Notes under the pieces: model-generated
Told to the model about the DNA's origin: nothing
What the model saw: only the letters and a program-made list of their open reading frames with translations
Database searches by the model: none
Shown: positions 20,341 through 27,827 of the stretch, one piece after another
Layout of the letters: each line of letters opens with the position of its first letter
How positions within the stretch are numbered: position 1 is the stretch's first letter
Program-made: the position numbers and the translations under genes
Virus record (IMG/VR): IMGVR_UViG_3300031787_000251
Span: 1-43,135 of that record
Origin: a virus
Direction: 5' to 3' (one strand)
Length of the DNA stretch: 43,135 nucleotides

Positions 20341-20693
20341 TGCTGAAAACCCTGATCGCAGCCTTGGCTGTCACGCTCATACCCACCATGTCAGGCCCCT
20401 CCGCCTCTACGCAGGAAGTCCGGCTCTTTGTGCCCTCGCCTGAAGCGGTCGAGGCCCCGCCGGCCAAATACGATCATGCCCCTGACCAGCCGTTCGTCGT
20501 CATCGTCGGCACGCCGTATCAGGTGCACATGGCGTGCGGTGGCCAGCCGCCCCCGGCGCGGGACATCATCATGGCCTGCACCTTCATGCCCAGGCGCGTG
20601 ATCCTGCTGCCGCACTGTCCGGCCGAGCAGGACGCCTATTGCGGCAAGCTCCTGCGTCACGAGATTGCGCACCTCAACGGCTGGGTTCACTGA
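20341..20693 (+). CDS. secreted HExxH protein, putative small metallopeptidase (117 aa)
   Basis: An N-terminal signal peptide (MLKTLIAALAVTLIPTMSG) suggests export. The C-terminus has RHEIAHLNGW with a zinc-binding HExxH (His107, Glu108, His111) followed by GW, as in small phage and bacterial proteins of the HEIAHxNGW type. His117 at the very end could be a further ligand. Four cysteines (66, 80, 93, 101) may form disulfides in the periplasm. It follows the lysis genes, so a role in the envelope is plausible. Its SD lies in a hairpin (20315-20336). Confidence 0.65.
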
Positions 20694-20695
20694 CG

Positions 20696-20705
20696 GTGCG
20701 TTGAG
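20696..20705 (+). promoter_or_regulatory. late motif copy 3 (GTGCGTTGAG)
   Basis: An exact copy 3 nt after the stop of the 20341 gene. The presumed start about 39-40 nt downstream (20735) falls just before the SD (AGGAG, 20740-20744) of the gene at 20753. Confidence 0.6.
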
Positions 20706-20752
20706 CGACCCTTGGGCTTGCGGCGTGGTGTCCACGAACAGGAGACCCAACG

Positions 20753-21013
20753 ATGCCCGTTGTGCGCAACCCATTCGCTGCCGGTGATAACGGCGCTGCA
20801 GACGACGCGGTGGCGATCACGCCGTCCGACACGACCTATTTTGCGATCTGCCGCGGCATCTACGTCGGCGTAGGTGGCGACGTCGTCGTCATCACCGCCC
20901 AGGACAATGCGGTGACGTTCAAGAACGCTGCGTCTGGCACGGTGCTCCCGGTGAACTGCCAGCGGGTGAACGCCACCAGCACCACCGCAACGAACCTGGT
21001 CGCCCTCTACTGA
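20753..21013 (+). CDS. small virion-type protein (86 aa)
   Basis: A beta-rich protein (ICRGIYVGVGGDVVVITAQD, VTFKNAASGTVLPVNCQRVN) of a type common among tailed phages of alphaproteobacteria, ending in TTATNLVALY. Related proteins are usually annotated only as phage structural or hypothetical. A good AGGAG site precedes the ATG. The stop overlaps the next ATG (TGATG). Confidence 0.6.
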   Translation: MPVVRNPFAAGDNGAADDAVAITPSDTTYFAICRGIYVGVGGDVVVITAQDNAVTFKNAASGTVLPVNCQRVNATSTTATNLVALY

Positions 21014-21930
21014 TGCTCGGGATCGGCATAGATCTCGCATCGCTTTCCAAGGCTGCCATTTTCCACGACTTCCGCGCCGCCATGCCCGCAGGCTCGACCT
21101 ACACGCGGGTCGGCGCGGCGACCGCGCTGACAGCGGCAGGCGTGATCGAGACGTTTGCGGAGGATGCGCCACAGCGGACGGATCGGGGCCTTGCGCTAGA
21201 GCCTGCCGCGACCAACCTTCTGCGGCGCTCGCAAGAGTTCGACAACGGTTCGTATGCCAGAACCAATATCTTTGGTGTGACGGCCAACGCCGTTATCGCT
21301 CCGGACGGCACAACGACCGCTGATACCGTGGTCGCCAGCACGGCCAACGCGCAACACCGCCTCGATCAGACGCCGGTATCGTCGGCAGGAACGCAGACGT
21401 ATTCCATATTCGGTGTCCCGACGGGTTACGGGTTCGTCACTCAACGGCTGGGCACGGTCGGTTCCGGGGTGGTGTTTGACCTCAACACGGGCACGATTGT
21501 CGGCAATGAGGCGGGCGTTACGCCATCCCTGCTGGCGGTATCCCGCAGCTTCTACCGTAGCGCTGTGGCGATTACGGGCGTGGCCGCGAACGCGATCGCG
21601 CGCGTCAACATCAGCCCCACCTCCAACGTCACCTTCGCGGGCGACGACGTTTCCGGTGTTACTCTGTGGCAGGCCCAACTTGAGCTTGGCTCGGTCGCAA
21701 CGTCTCCCATCGTCACGACAGGCACAACGGCATCACGCAGCCTGCCGGTGTTCACGGAGCCGGTTCCTGCCGGCCACACCAGGGCGCTGCTGACCTATGC
21801 CGACGCCACGACGACTCTGGTCACAGGCCTGACGCCGGGCGGGACGCTTGACGTTGCGACCGCTGTGATCGGCGCGAGCAAGGGTCGTTTTGGTGCGTCG
21901 GAACTGGTGTCGCGGACCTGGCTGCCGTAA
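21013..21930 (+). CDS. tail fibre / carbohydrate-binding-like virion protein (305 aa)
   Basis: The middle (about 70-235) has the pattern seen in phage adhesins with a concanavalin-like or carbohydrate-binding module: ATNLLRRSQEFDNGSY, then TANAVIAPDGTTTADTVVAS, later GDDVSGVTLWQAQLELG. Flanking regions are Thr/Ala-rich. It may be a host-recognition or head-decoration component in addition to the 38474 spike. It is translationally coupled to the 20753 gene and ends 5 nt before late motif copy 4. Confidence 0.6.
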   Translation: MLGIGIDLASLSKAAIFHDFRAAMPAGSTYTRVGAATALTAAGVIETFAEDAPQRTDRGLALEPAATNLLRRSQEFDNGSYARTNIFGVTANAVIAPDGTTTADTVVASTANAQHRLDQTPVSSAGTQTYSIFGVPTGYGFVTQRLGTVGSGVVFDLNTGTIVGNEAGVTPSLLAVSRSFYRSAVAITGVAANAIARVNISPTSNVTFAGDDVSGVTLWQAQLELGSVATSPIVTTGTTASRSLPVFTEPVPAGHTRALLTYADATTTLVTGLTPGGTLDVATAVIGASKGRFGASELVSRTWLP

Positions 21931-21935
21931 TCCTC

Positions 21936-21945
21936 GTGCGTTGAG
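21936..21945 (+). promoter_or_regulatory. late motif copy 4 (GTGCGTTGAG), upstream of the terminase gene
   Basis: An exact copy. The preceding CCTC and following CC make a 16-bp identity with the copy at 38435. The terminase ATG (21976) is 40 nt downstream and has no recognisable Shine-Dalgarno. Confidence 0.65.
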
Positions 21946-21975
21946 CCCATAGCCAGCGCCGCGCCTTCTCCGCGT

Positions 21976-24564
21976 ATGGCCCGCAAGGCAGCATCCCAAC
22001 CACCGCGCGAGCCGATCCGCTTTGAGCCTGATGGCCGAATCCTGTCGGCGTTCCTGCTCGCGGACAATGAGTTCGACATCATCCAGGGGCCGATCGGCTC
22101 GGGCAAGACCGACGCCGCGATCATGCGCCTGTTCCGGCATGCAAGTCAGCAACCGCCGCAAGGCGATAAGGTCCGGCGCTCCCGCTTCGCCATCGTCCGC
22201 TCGACCTTCCCTGAGCTGAAGACGACGACGATCCCCTCGTTCGTGAACCTGTTTCCCGAGGGCTCGGAGGCGCAGGGCGGCTTCGGCGAGATGTCGTGGT
22301 CGCCGCCGTTCACCTACCACATGCGCTACGGCGACATGGAAGCCGAGTTCATCTTCCTCGCGCTGGACAAAGACGACGATGTCAAGAAGCTGCGCTCGCT
22401 GCAGTTGACCGGGATCTATTTCAACGAGCTTCAGTACATCAGCCTGATGCTGGTGACGGAGGGGTTGTCGCGTTGCGGCCGCTATCCGTCCGTCAAGAAC
22501 GGCGGGTGCAACTGGTCCGGCGGCATCGCTGACATGAACGCGCCCGAGAGCCTGCACTGGGCGCCCATCATGTTCGGCAAGGCGCCCGTGCCGGACCACT
22601 TCACGCCGGACGACGTGCAGAAGCACCGCCGCCCGCCCGGCTGGTGCCTGTATGTCCAGCCGCCGGCGCTGCTGGTGCTGGACGATGCGCTGAAGGCCTC
22701 TGGGCTGGAGCCGCTGAATCCGGGCGACGAGGTCGAGTACTGCGTCAACCCTGGCGCCGAGAACCTGCGCTGGCTTAGGCCGGACTACTACCCCAAGAAA
22801 ATCCACGGCGTGACGCGCCAGTGGATCGACGCCAACTGCCGCAACATCGCCGCCAGCCAGATGAAGGGTAAGGCGGTGCACCCGCTGTTCCGCGGCGAGG
22901 GTGAGCGCAACAGCCACGTCAGCCCGAACGCGCTCAAGTTCAATCCCGAGCTGGAGCTCTACGTCGGCATGGACTTCGGCCTGACGCCGGCGGTCGTGTT
23001 TGGCCAGACCATCCGCGGCCGCGTCTTCGTGCTGGGCGAGCTCTACGCCGAGGGCGTCGGCGCGGTGAGCTTCGCGCCCGTGGTCAAGCGCGAGATCCTG
23101 CGCCGCTTCGGCGGCCTCGATCTGGCGCGCGTCAAGTTCATCGGCGACCCTGGCAGCGCCGTCCGGTCACAGACCGACGAGCAAACCCCGTTCGACATCT
23201 TCCGCCAGCAAGGCATGCCGGTCCGACCGGCCCCCGGCGCCAACCGCTTCTCCAAGGTCGGCGGGCGCAAGGAGGTGGTCGACAGCCTGCTCGAGCGTCA
23301 GGTCGACGGCTATCAGGCGCTGATGATTGACCCCGGCTGCCGCATGCTGGTGCAAGGCCTGAGCGGCGGCTACCAGTTCAAGGTCACCAAGTCCTCGTTC
23401 GGCGAGTTCGTCTCCGACGACGTCGTCAAGAACCAGTACAGTCACACCTGCTTTGTGGCCGGGACGTTGGTGAGCACGCCGTCCGGCCGCGTGCCGATTG
23501 AGACGCTTCAGCCCGGTGATCTCGTCCTGACCCCAAATGGCGCGCAGAGGGTCGCGGCCTGCATGAACCGCCCCGCGTCCGACTTGGTGCAGGTTCATCT
23601 CTCCAATGGCCGCAAGATCACTTGCACGCCCGAGCATCACTTCGCTGTTGATGGCGTGCGTTTTGTGCGTGCTGATGCTTTGCAGTATAATGATCTCCTA
23701 GTCGGAGAATGTGATTCATGGGCAGACCCGCGAAGTACCCAATCCAAGAGTTCAACGGGCGGCGCTATTACCGTCGACCCGGCCCCAGCGGTTATTACCG
23801 CTGCGACCCCAAGTTTGGCGGGCGCTACATGCATCGCGTCGTCTGGGAGCACCATCACGGGCCGATCCCCGATGACCATCATATCCACCACGTCGACGGA
23901 GACGCAGCCAACAACGCAATCGAAAATCTGGAGGCGATGCACGCGGAGGATCACGCAAAGCACCACTGGATTCACGACGGACCTATGCCGCAAAACTGCG
24001 CGGGGTTTCTGGCTACCATGCGGCTCAAAGCTGCTGAGGCAAAGAAGTGCCCAGAATATCGCCGACGCGCCAGCGCCGCCGCCAAGCTCGACGCCTCAAA
24101 GCGCGAGCCTCAGCAACACGAGTGCGTCTGGTGCGCTAAGCCCTACTGGGTCAAATACGGCTACAGAAAAAAGGGCTTCTGCTCCATGTCCTGTCAGGGC
24201 ATGGCCCGCAGGGCTTCCGGCGTGGATGACGTGGATCGGATCTGCGTTCAGTGCGGCGTCGGCTTCCGCACCAACAAATATTCAAAGGTCACGCACTGCT
24301 CCAAGAGTTGTTCGGGTCGAACCGCTGCGGCTCTACGGCTCGCTACCCGTCTATGACTTAGAGGTCGAAAACGAGCACGTCTTCTACGTGGAGGGCGCGC
24401 TGGTCTCGAACTGTGACGCGTTCCAATACCTCCTGCTGGGTATGGGCGAGGGCGGGAACCTGCTGTTCGGTGCCGGCCGCAACGTCGCCGCAGTACAGAC
24501 CAAGGTGCAGGCGCGGGTGTTCGATCGCGGATCGCGCGCGCCGCTGTTCCGGGCCCGGCGATGA
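21976..24564 (+). CDS. terL: terminase large subunit interrupted by an intein
   Basis: A packaging motor and nuclease. Walker A GPIGSGKT is at 38-45, a Walker B-like GIYFNE at about 146-151. The RNase H-like nuclease has acidic residues in GMDFG (Asp334), FIGDPGS (Asp391) and CDAFQY (Asp814). An intein of 321 residues (492-812) separates QYSHT from CDAFQYLLLG, so splicing would rebuild the conserved SHxxDAxQYL nuclease motif and give a mature protein of about 541 aa. The whole 862-codon frame is open. Without splicing the nuclease should be inactive. The ATG has no SD and lies 40 nt after late motif copy 4. ATGA overlap with the following gene. Confidence 0.85.
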   Translation: MARKAASQPPREPIRFEPDGRILSAFLLADNEFDIIQGPIGSGKTDAAIMRLFRHASQQPPQGDKVRRSRFAIVRSTFPELKTTTIPSFVNLFPEGSEAQGGFGEMSWSPPFTYHMRYGDMEAEFIFLALDKDDDVKKLRSLQLTGIYFNELQYISLMLVTEGLSRCGRYPSVKNGGCNWSGGIADMNAPESLHWAPIMFGKAPVPDHFTPDDVQKHRRPPGWCLYVQPPALLVLDDALKASGLEPLNPGDEVEYCVNPGAENLRWLRPDYYPKKIHGVTRQWIDANCRNIAASQMKGKAVHPLFRGEGERNSHVSPNALKFNPELELYVGMDFGLTPAVVFGQTIRGRVFVLGELYAEGVGAVSFAPVVKREILRRFGGLDLARVKFIGDPGSAVRSQTDEQTPFDIFRQQGMPVRPAPGANRFSKVGGRKEVVDSLLERQVDGYQALMIDPGCRMLVQGLSGGYQFKVTKSSFGEFVSDDVVKNQYSHTCFVAGTLVSTPSGRVPIETLQPGDLVLTPNGAQRVAACMNRPASDLVQVHLSNGRKITCTPEHHFAVDGVRFVRADALQYNDLLVGECDSWADPRSTQSKSSTGGAITVDPAPAVITAATPSLAGATCIASSGSTITGRSPMTIISTTSTETQPTTQSKIWRRCTRRITQSTTGFTTDLCRKTARGFWLPCGSKLLRQRSAQNIADAPAPPPSSTPQSASLSNTSASGALSPTGSNTATEKRASAPCPVRAWPAGLPAWMTWIGSAFSAASASAPTNIQRSRTAPRVVRVEPLRLYGSLPVYDLEVENEHVFYVEGALVSNCDAFQYLLLGMGEGGNLLFGAGRNVAAVQTKVQARVFDRGSRAPLFRARR
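23449..24411 (+). other. intein in the terminase nuclease motif (321 codons)
   Basis: The N-terminal splicing domain begins at Cys492: CFVAGTLVSTPSGRVPIETL, then QPGDLVLTPNG (block A) and KITCTPEHHFAVDG (block B, with the TxxH). The C-terminal domain has VYDLEVENEHVFYVEGALVS (blocks F/G) ending in Asn812, followed by Cys813 as the +1 nucleophile. The usual penultimate His is replaced by Ser (SN|C), which some inteins tolerate. The middle of the intein in this frame (about residues 582-780) is Ser/Thr/Pro/Ala-rich with no endonuclease motif. The endonuclease is encoded there in another frame (23718-24356). Confidence 0.85.
23718..24356 (+). CDS. HNH homing endonuclease nested out of frame inside the intein
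   Basis: A 212-aa protein read in the +2 frame relative to terL. The HNH_3-type domain is near the start: YMHRVVWEHHHGPIPDDHHI at 37-56, HHVDGDAANNAIENLEAM at 57-74 (His57/His58, Asn66/Asn70), closed by a His near 79. Two zinc fingers follow: CVWC at 136-139 with C155/C159, and CVQC at 176-179 with C194/C198. GGAGA lies 9 nt before the ATG, so it can be translated independently. Its last codons overlap block F of the intein, so both frames are constrained there. It would promote spread of the intein by cutting intein-free terL alleles. Confidence 0.85.
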   Translation: MGRPAKYPIQEFNGRRYYRRPGPSGYYRCDPKFGGRYMHRVVWEHHHGPIPDDHHIHHVDGDAANNAIENLEAMHAEDHAKHHWIHDGPMPQNCAGFLATMRLKAAEAKKCPEYRRRASAAAKLDASKREPQQHECVWCAKPYWVKYGYRKKGFCSMSCQGMARRASGVDDVDRICVQCGVGFRTNKYSKVTHCSKSCSGRTAAALRLATRL

Positions 24565-24989
24565 TCGAAACCGACGACGCTCTCTCGGGCATGCCGCCGC
24601 ATTGGTATGTCGCTTTTTACGACGGCGATCGGCGGTATTGGTGGTCGAGCCTGTGCCGCGTTGGCTTTCGCCACGTCGCCGCGTTCGGCTATTGCGCCGA
24701 GCAGGCCGCGTGGCTGCTGTACGACGTCACGACCCGCCGTACCCTGATCCGCATGCTGACGCCCAGTCAGATGGACGCATGGGTCGAGGCCTTGCCGGAC
24801 AACCGCCGCATCGTCGCGTTCGAGCCGGTCGGCGAGCCTGTTGAGCCCGGCGTCCGCATTGGCTTCTGGTGCACGCCGGCGGTCGCGCATCTGGTCGGCG
24901 CGCGGTCCCGTGCGTTGAGACCGGAGGCCTTCTACCGCGATCTGATTGCTCAAGGTGCGCGACCCGCGTTCGAGAGCAGGCAGGCATGA
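24561..24989 (+). CDS. hypothetical protein (142 aa)
   Basis: Family not recognised. Aromatic-rich (HWYVAFYDGDRRYWWSSLCR, GYCAEQAAWLLYDVTTRRTL), predicted alpha/beta. It lies between the terminase and the connector genes with ATGA overlaps on both sides. It contains an exact late motif (24910-24919), which here is translated as part of RALRP, the only copy inside a gene body. Confidence 0.55.
   Translation: MIETDDALSGMPPHWYVAFYDGDRRYWWSSLCRVGFRHVAAFGYCAEQAAWLLYDVTTRRTLIRMLTPSQMDAWVEALPDNRRIVAFEPVGEPVEPGVRIGFWCTPAVAHLVGARSRALRPEAFYRDLIAQGARPAFESRQA
24910..24919 (+). promoter_or_regulatory. late motif copy 5 (GTGCGTTGAG), inside the 24561 gene
   Basis: An exact copy within coding sequence, 76 nt before the ATG at 24986. 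A start about 40 nt downstream (24950) would give a short leader before the connector operon. It could be a chance match, but its position ahead of the portal genes fits the pattern. Confidence 0.45.
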
Positions 24990-25294
24990 GGACTCCGAAG
25001 GTCACGCTTCCCGAAGAAGATCCGGCCACGAAAGCCGCGCGCGAGCGTGAGGAGCGTCGGGCTGAGAACGCGCGCACCGAGGAGACCCAAGCCTGGCTGC
25101 TGGGGGCAACCGGACGGCGCAACCGCCGTTTTGGCTCGCTGCCCGGCGGCGGTGGCGGGTCCGTCCCGATCGTGGGCGGCCCGATGACTCCCGGCGTCGG
25201 CTCGCCCGGCGGTTCAGGCGCGGGGTCTGGCACCGCTTTCGCCGGCGGCTCGCGTTTCGGCTCCGCTGACCGCAGCCTCTCGGTGATGTACTGA
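24986..25294 (+). CDS. hypothetical Gly-rich protein upstream of the portal (102 aa)
   Basis: Family not recognised. The first 45 residues are charged and helical (TKAAREREERRAENARTEET), the rest is a Gly/Ser/Pro-rich flexible tail (LPGGGGGSVPIVGGPMTPGV). This form is common next to portals in T7-like and BPP-1-like phages. The ATG at 24986 overlaps the previous TGA, and its stop overlaps the portal ATG. Confidence 0.6.
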   Translation: MRTPKVTLPEEDPATKAAREREERRAENARTEETQAWLLGATGRRNRRFGSLPGGGGGSVPIVGGPMTPGVGSPGGSGAGSGTAFAGGSRFGSADRSLSVMY

Positions 25295-26817
25295 TGGCCA
25301 ACGCCAAACAGATCCTCGCCCGCGTTGCCGCAGCGAGGCAGGACAAGGCGCGTCACGCGACATGGATTGACGAGACGCTGCGCCTGGCGCTGCCGACCTA
25401 TCGCCGATGCAACGACCGATCCGACTCCTCGCTCCGCATTGAGGAGCAGGACGACCAGTTCGACAATGAGCTCGAGATCGTCGCCGAGGATTTCGCGTCG
25501 GACATGATCTCGACCTTCACCCCGCGCCACGAGCGGTGGGTGATGTTCGAGCCGGCGGACGACCTGTCGGAGGGCCAGAAGCGCGAGATCGCGCCTCAGC
25601 TCGCCGCGATCGGCGACGCCGTGTTCGCTGAGATCGAGCGGTCAAACTACTGGGACGCCGCGCAGGAGTGCTTCGCGTACTGGGGCGTGTCGGCGATGGC
25701 GGTGGCCCTGTCGGACATGGGGCCGCTGAACCCGCTGCATTTCCAGCCGATCGAGATTCCCGACTTGCTGATGGAGCGCGGCCCCGACGGGTCCGTGACC
25801 GGCAAGTGGCGTGAGATGAAACTGACCCAGGCGGAGCAAAACATGCTCTGGGGCGCGTCGATGGGGAAAGAGTTTCCAGCGTTCAGCGGTGTCGGCAAGG
25901 ACAAGAAGCAACGGATCGTCGAGGGCTGTGACCGCGACTGGTCGACGCCGGGCGTTGAGCGGTGGAGCTACCGGATCTTCGTCGACGACAAGGAGCGGGT
26001 GAACCTCACCTATGAGGGTGCCGGCTCCTGCCCGATCATCACCTGCCGCTTTCGCCAGCAGGCCGATTCCGCGTGGGGCCCCGGCCCGTTCAAGAAGGCG
26101 ACGCCGCGTGCTCGCGTGCTGGATGAGCTTGCGTACCTGAACCTTAAGGGTCTGGGCCGCACGATCGACCCGGCCTTCTCCTACGAGGAGGACGGCCTCG
26201 CCAACTTTGACGGCGGCATGGAGCCCGGCAAGGGCTTCGCCCGCGCGCCGCAATCCAAGGCGCCCGAGGCCTTCCTGCCGGACGTGCGGTTCGACGCCTC
26301 GTTCTTCGCCGCCGACGAGATGCGCAAGGGCATCAAGCGCGCCTGCTACCAGGACCGTCCCGAGCAGCCCGGCGATACGCCGCCGACGCTGGGTCAGTGG
26401 ATGGACGAGAAGGCGTGGAACACGCGCCGCAAGGAGCTGCCGCGCGACCGCTGCGTCCGCGAGTGGGTGCTGCCGATCATCGAGCGCGTGGCGTGGATTC
26501 TCGCCAAGCGCGGCGTGCTGCCCGAGGTCAAGCTCAAGGGTGGCAAGATCGTGAACTGCCGGCCGATCAGCCCGCTGTCCAAGGCCAAGGATCTCGAGGA
26601 CATGAACCTCACGGGGCAGGTGCTGTCGATGGCCGCCAGCATCGGAGGGGCCATGCAGGTCGGCGTGCCGGTCGATGCCAAGGCCACGATGGAGAACCTG
26701 ATCGCCACGGCGAAGGAACGCCACATCGTCATGAAGTCGGACGAGCAGATCATGGCCGAGCAGGCCGCTCAAATGATGGCCCAAGGCGGAGGCATGCCAG
26801 ATGTCGGGGCCGCGTAG
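25294..26817 (+). CDS. portal / head-to-tail connector protein (T7-like)
   Basis: 507 aa, forming the dodecameric connector through which DNA enters and leaves. The start (AARQDKARHATWIDETLRLA, LPTYRRC) and the conserved FASDMISTFTPRHERWVMFE, then YWDAAQECFAYWGVSAMAVA, are typical of the podoviral head-tail connector family. The C-terminal part has LNLKGLGRTIDPAFSYEEDG. Its length agrees with T7 gp8 (about 536 aa). Position between terminase and scaffold is the usual one. Confidence 0.85.
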   Translation: MANAKQILARVAAARQDKARHATWIDETLRLALPTYRRCNDRSDSSLRIEEQDDQFDNELEIVAEDFASDMISTFTPRHERWVMFEPADDLSEGQKREIAPQLAAIGDAVFAEIERSNYWDAAQECFAYWGVSAMAVALSDMGPLNPLHFQPIEIPDLLMERGPDGSVTGKWREMKLTQAEQNMLWGASMGKEFPAFSGVGKDKKQRIVEGCDRDWSTPGVERWSYRIFVDDKERVNLTYEGAGSCPIITCRFRQQADSAWGPGPFKKATPRARVLDELAYLNLKGLGRTIDPAFSYEEDGLANFDGGMEPGKGFARAPQSKAPEAFLPDVRFDASFFAADEMRKGIKRACYQDRPEQPGDTPPTLGQWMDEKAWNTRRKELPRDRCVREWVLPIIERVAWILAKRGVLPEVKLKGGKIVNCRPISPLSKAKDLEDMNLTGQVLSMAASIGGAMQVGVPVDAKATMENLIATAKERHIVMKSDEQIMAEQAAQMMAQGGGMPDVGAA

Positions 26818-27061
26818 GTTCGACCGTCTCCGCGCGGCCAACGCACGGCCCGCCTCGATCGCCTCGCAAGAGGAGCCAATCGAGTCGGTGATCTGCCGGC
26901 ACATGCTGATCAGCGCCGATGGCCAGCGCGTCCTCGACTGGCTCATGGACGAGGTCAGCGACGCCACGCCCCTGGGCTGCAGCGAGGCGGCCCTGCGTGA
27001 CGCCGAGGGCGCGCGTCGGATTGTCCAGAAACTGATCGCCAAAGGCGCGCCCGCACCATGA
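26801..27061 (+). CDS. Bbp19-like small phage protein (86 aa)
   Basis: It overlaps the end of the portal gene by 17 bp. Residues about 30-65 (VICRHMLISADGQRVLDWLM, DEVSD) and the helical end (LRDAEGARRIVQKLIAKGA) match the small protein found between portal and scaffold in BPP-1-like podoviruses (Bbp19 domain). Function unknown. The constant position suggests head assembly or connector association. Confidence 0.6.
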   Translation: MSGPRRFDRLRAANARPASIASQEEPIESVICRHMLISADGQRVLDWLMDEVSDATPLGCSEAALRDAEGARRIVQKLIAKGAPAP

Positions 27062-27066
27062 GGTCC

Positions 27067-27076
27067 GTGCGTTGAA
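27067..27076 (+). promoter_or_regulatory. late motif copy 6 (GTGCGTTGAA, 9/10), upstream of the scaffold/capsid genes
   Basis: One mismatch at the last base. It begins 5 nt after the stop of the 26801 gene. The scaffold ATG (27108) is 41 nt downstream and lacks a Shine-Dalgarno. Confidence 0.55.
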
Positions 27077-27107
27077 GCTCGCCGCCCACGACCTCACGGT
27101 TCCGATT

Positions 27108-27812
27108 ATGACGGACCAAACACCCGCTCCCGAAGCTGCCGAACCGGCTGCCCCCGCGCCTGAAGTCTCTGTCATGGCTGCTGCGCCGGAGGTGTCGGCC
27201 CCCGCCATGCCCGCGCGCCCGGATGGACTGCCCGACACCTACTGGGACGACGCCGCCGGCGTGAAGCCCGAAGCCTTCTCCCGCCTCGCCGAGCTTGAAG
27301 CCGCTGAGGCCGCCCGCCGCGAGGGTGTGCCGGAGTCGGCTGACAAGTACGAGCTCAAGCTGGGCGAGGACATCGTCGGCCTGGACGGCAAGCCGGTCCA
27401 GTTCGACCCGACCGATCCTCTGGCGCAAGCCGTCCTGCCCGTGCTGCACGAGTGCGGCGTTCCGCAGGCCGGCGTCGAGAAGCTGCTGGCCGCCTTCACC
27501 AAGCTCGAGGTCGAGGCCGCGAAGGCCGAGCAGGCGCACATCACCGCCGAGCAGGCCAAACTGGGCGCCGAGCATGTCAAGCGCACCGGCGCGATCCACT
27601 CGTCCCTTGTCGCCGCCGTAGGCGCTGAAGGGGCCAACGCCATTCGCCAGTCGATGCGTTCCGCTGACGCGGTGATCGCACTGGAAGCCCTCGTCTCGAA
27701 ACTAACCGGCTCGGCCATTTCGGCCGGTCCGCCCGCCACCCCAACCTCAGACCTCGACGGCCTGTCCGGCCAAGCACTTCTCACCGCAATCCGCGCCCGC
27801 CAGGCCGGCTAA
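27108..27812 (+). CDS. capsid assembly scaffolding protein (T7-like)
   Basis: 234 aa. A Pro/Ala/Glu-rich N-terminus, then GLPDTYWDDAAGVKPEAFSR and ADKYELKLGEDIVGLDG, the pattern of podoviral scaffolding proteins. A helical centre (VEKLLAAFTKLEVEAAKAEQ) and a C-terminal helix-rich end follow. It sits between portal and capsid genes, as in T7. A TTG start at 27072 is possible in frame but would lie inside the late motif, so the ATG at 27108 is chosen. Confidence 0.75.
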   Translation: MTDQTPAPEAAEPAAPAPEVSVMAAAPEVSAPAMPARPDGLPDTYWDDAAGVKPEAFSRLAELEAAEAARREGVPESADKYELKLGEDIVGLDGKPVQFDPTDPLAQAVLPVLHECGVPQAGVEKLLAAFTKLEVEAAKAEQAHITAEQAKLGAEHVKRTGAIHSSLVAAVGAEGANAIRQSMRSADAVIALEALVSKLTGSAISAGPPATPTSDLDGLSGQALLTAIRARQAG

Positions 27813-27827
27813 GGGGAATCGACCAAC

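Noticed and set aside
27072-27108. TTG start for the scaffold gene at 27072
   Set aside because: It lies inside the late motif, without SD. The ATG at 27108 keeps the 39-41-nt spacing seen at the other late genes.
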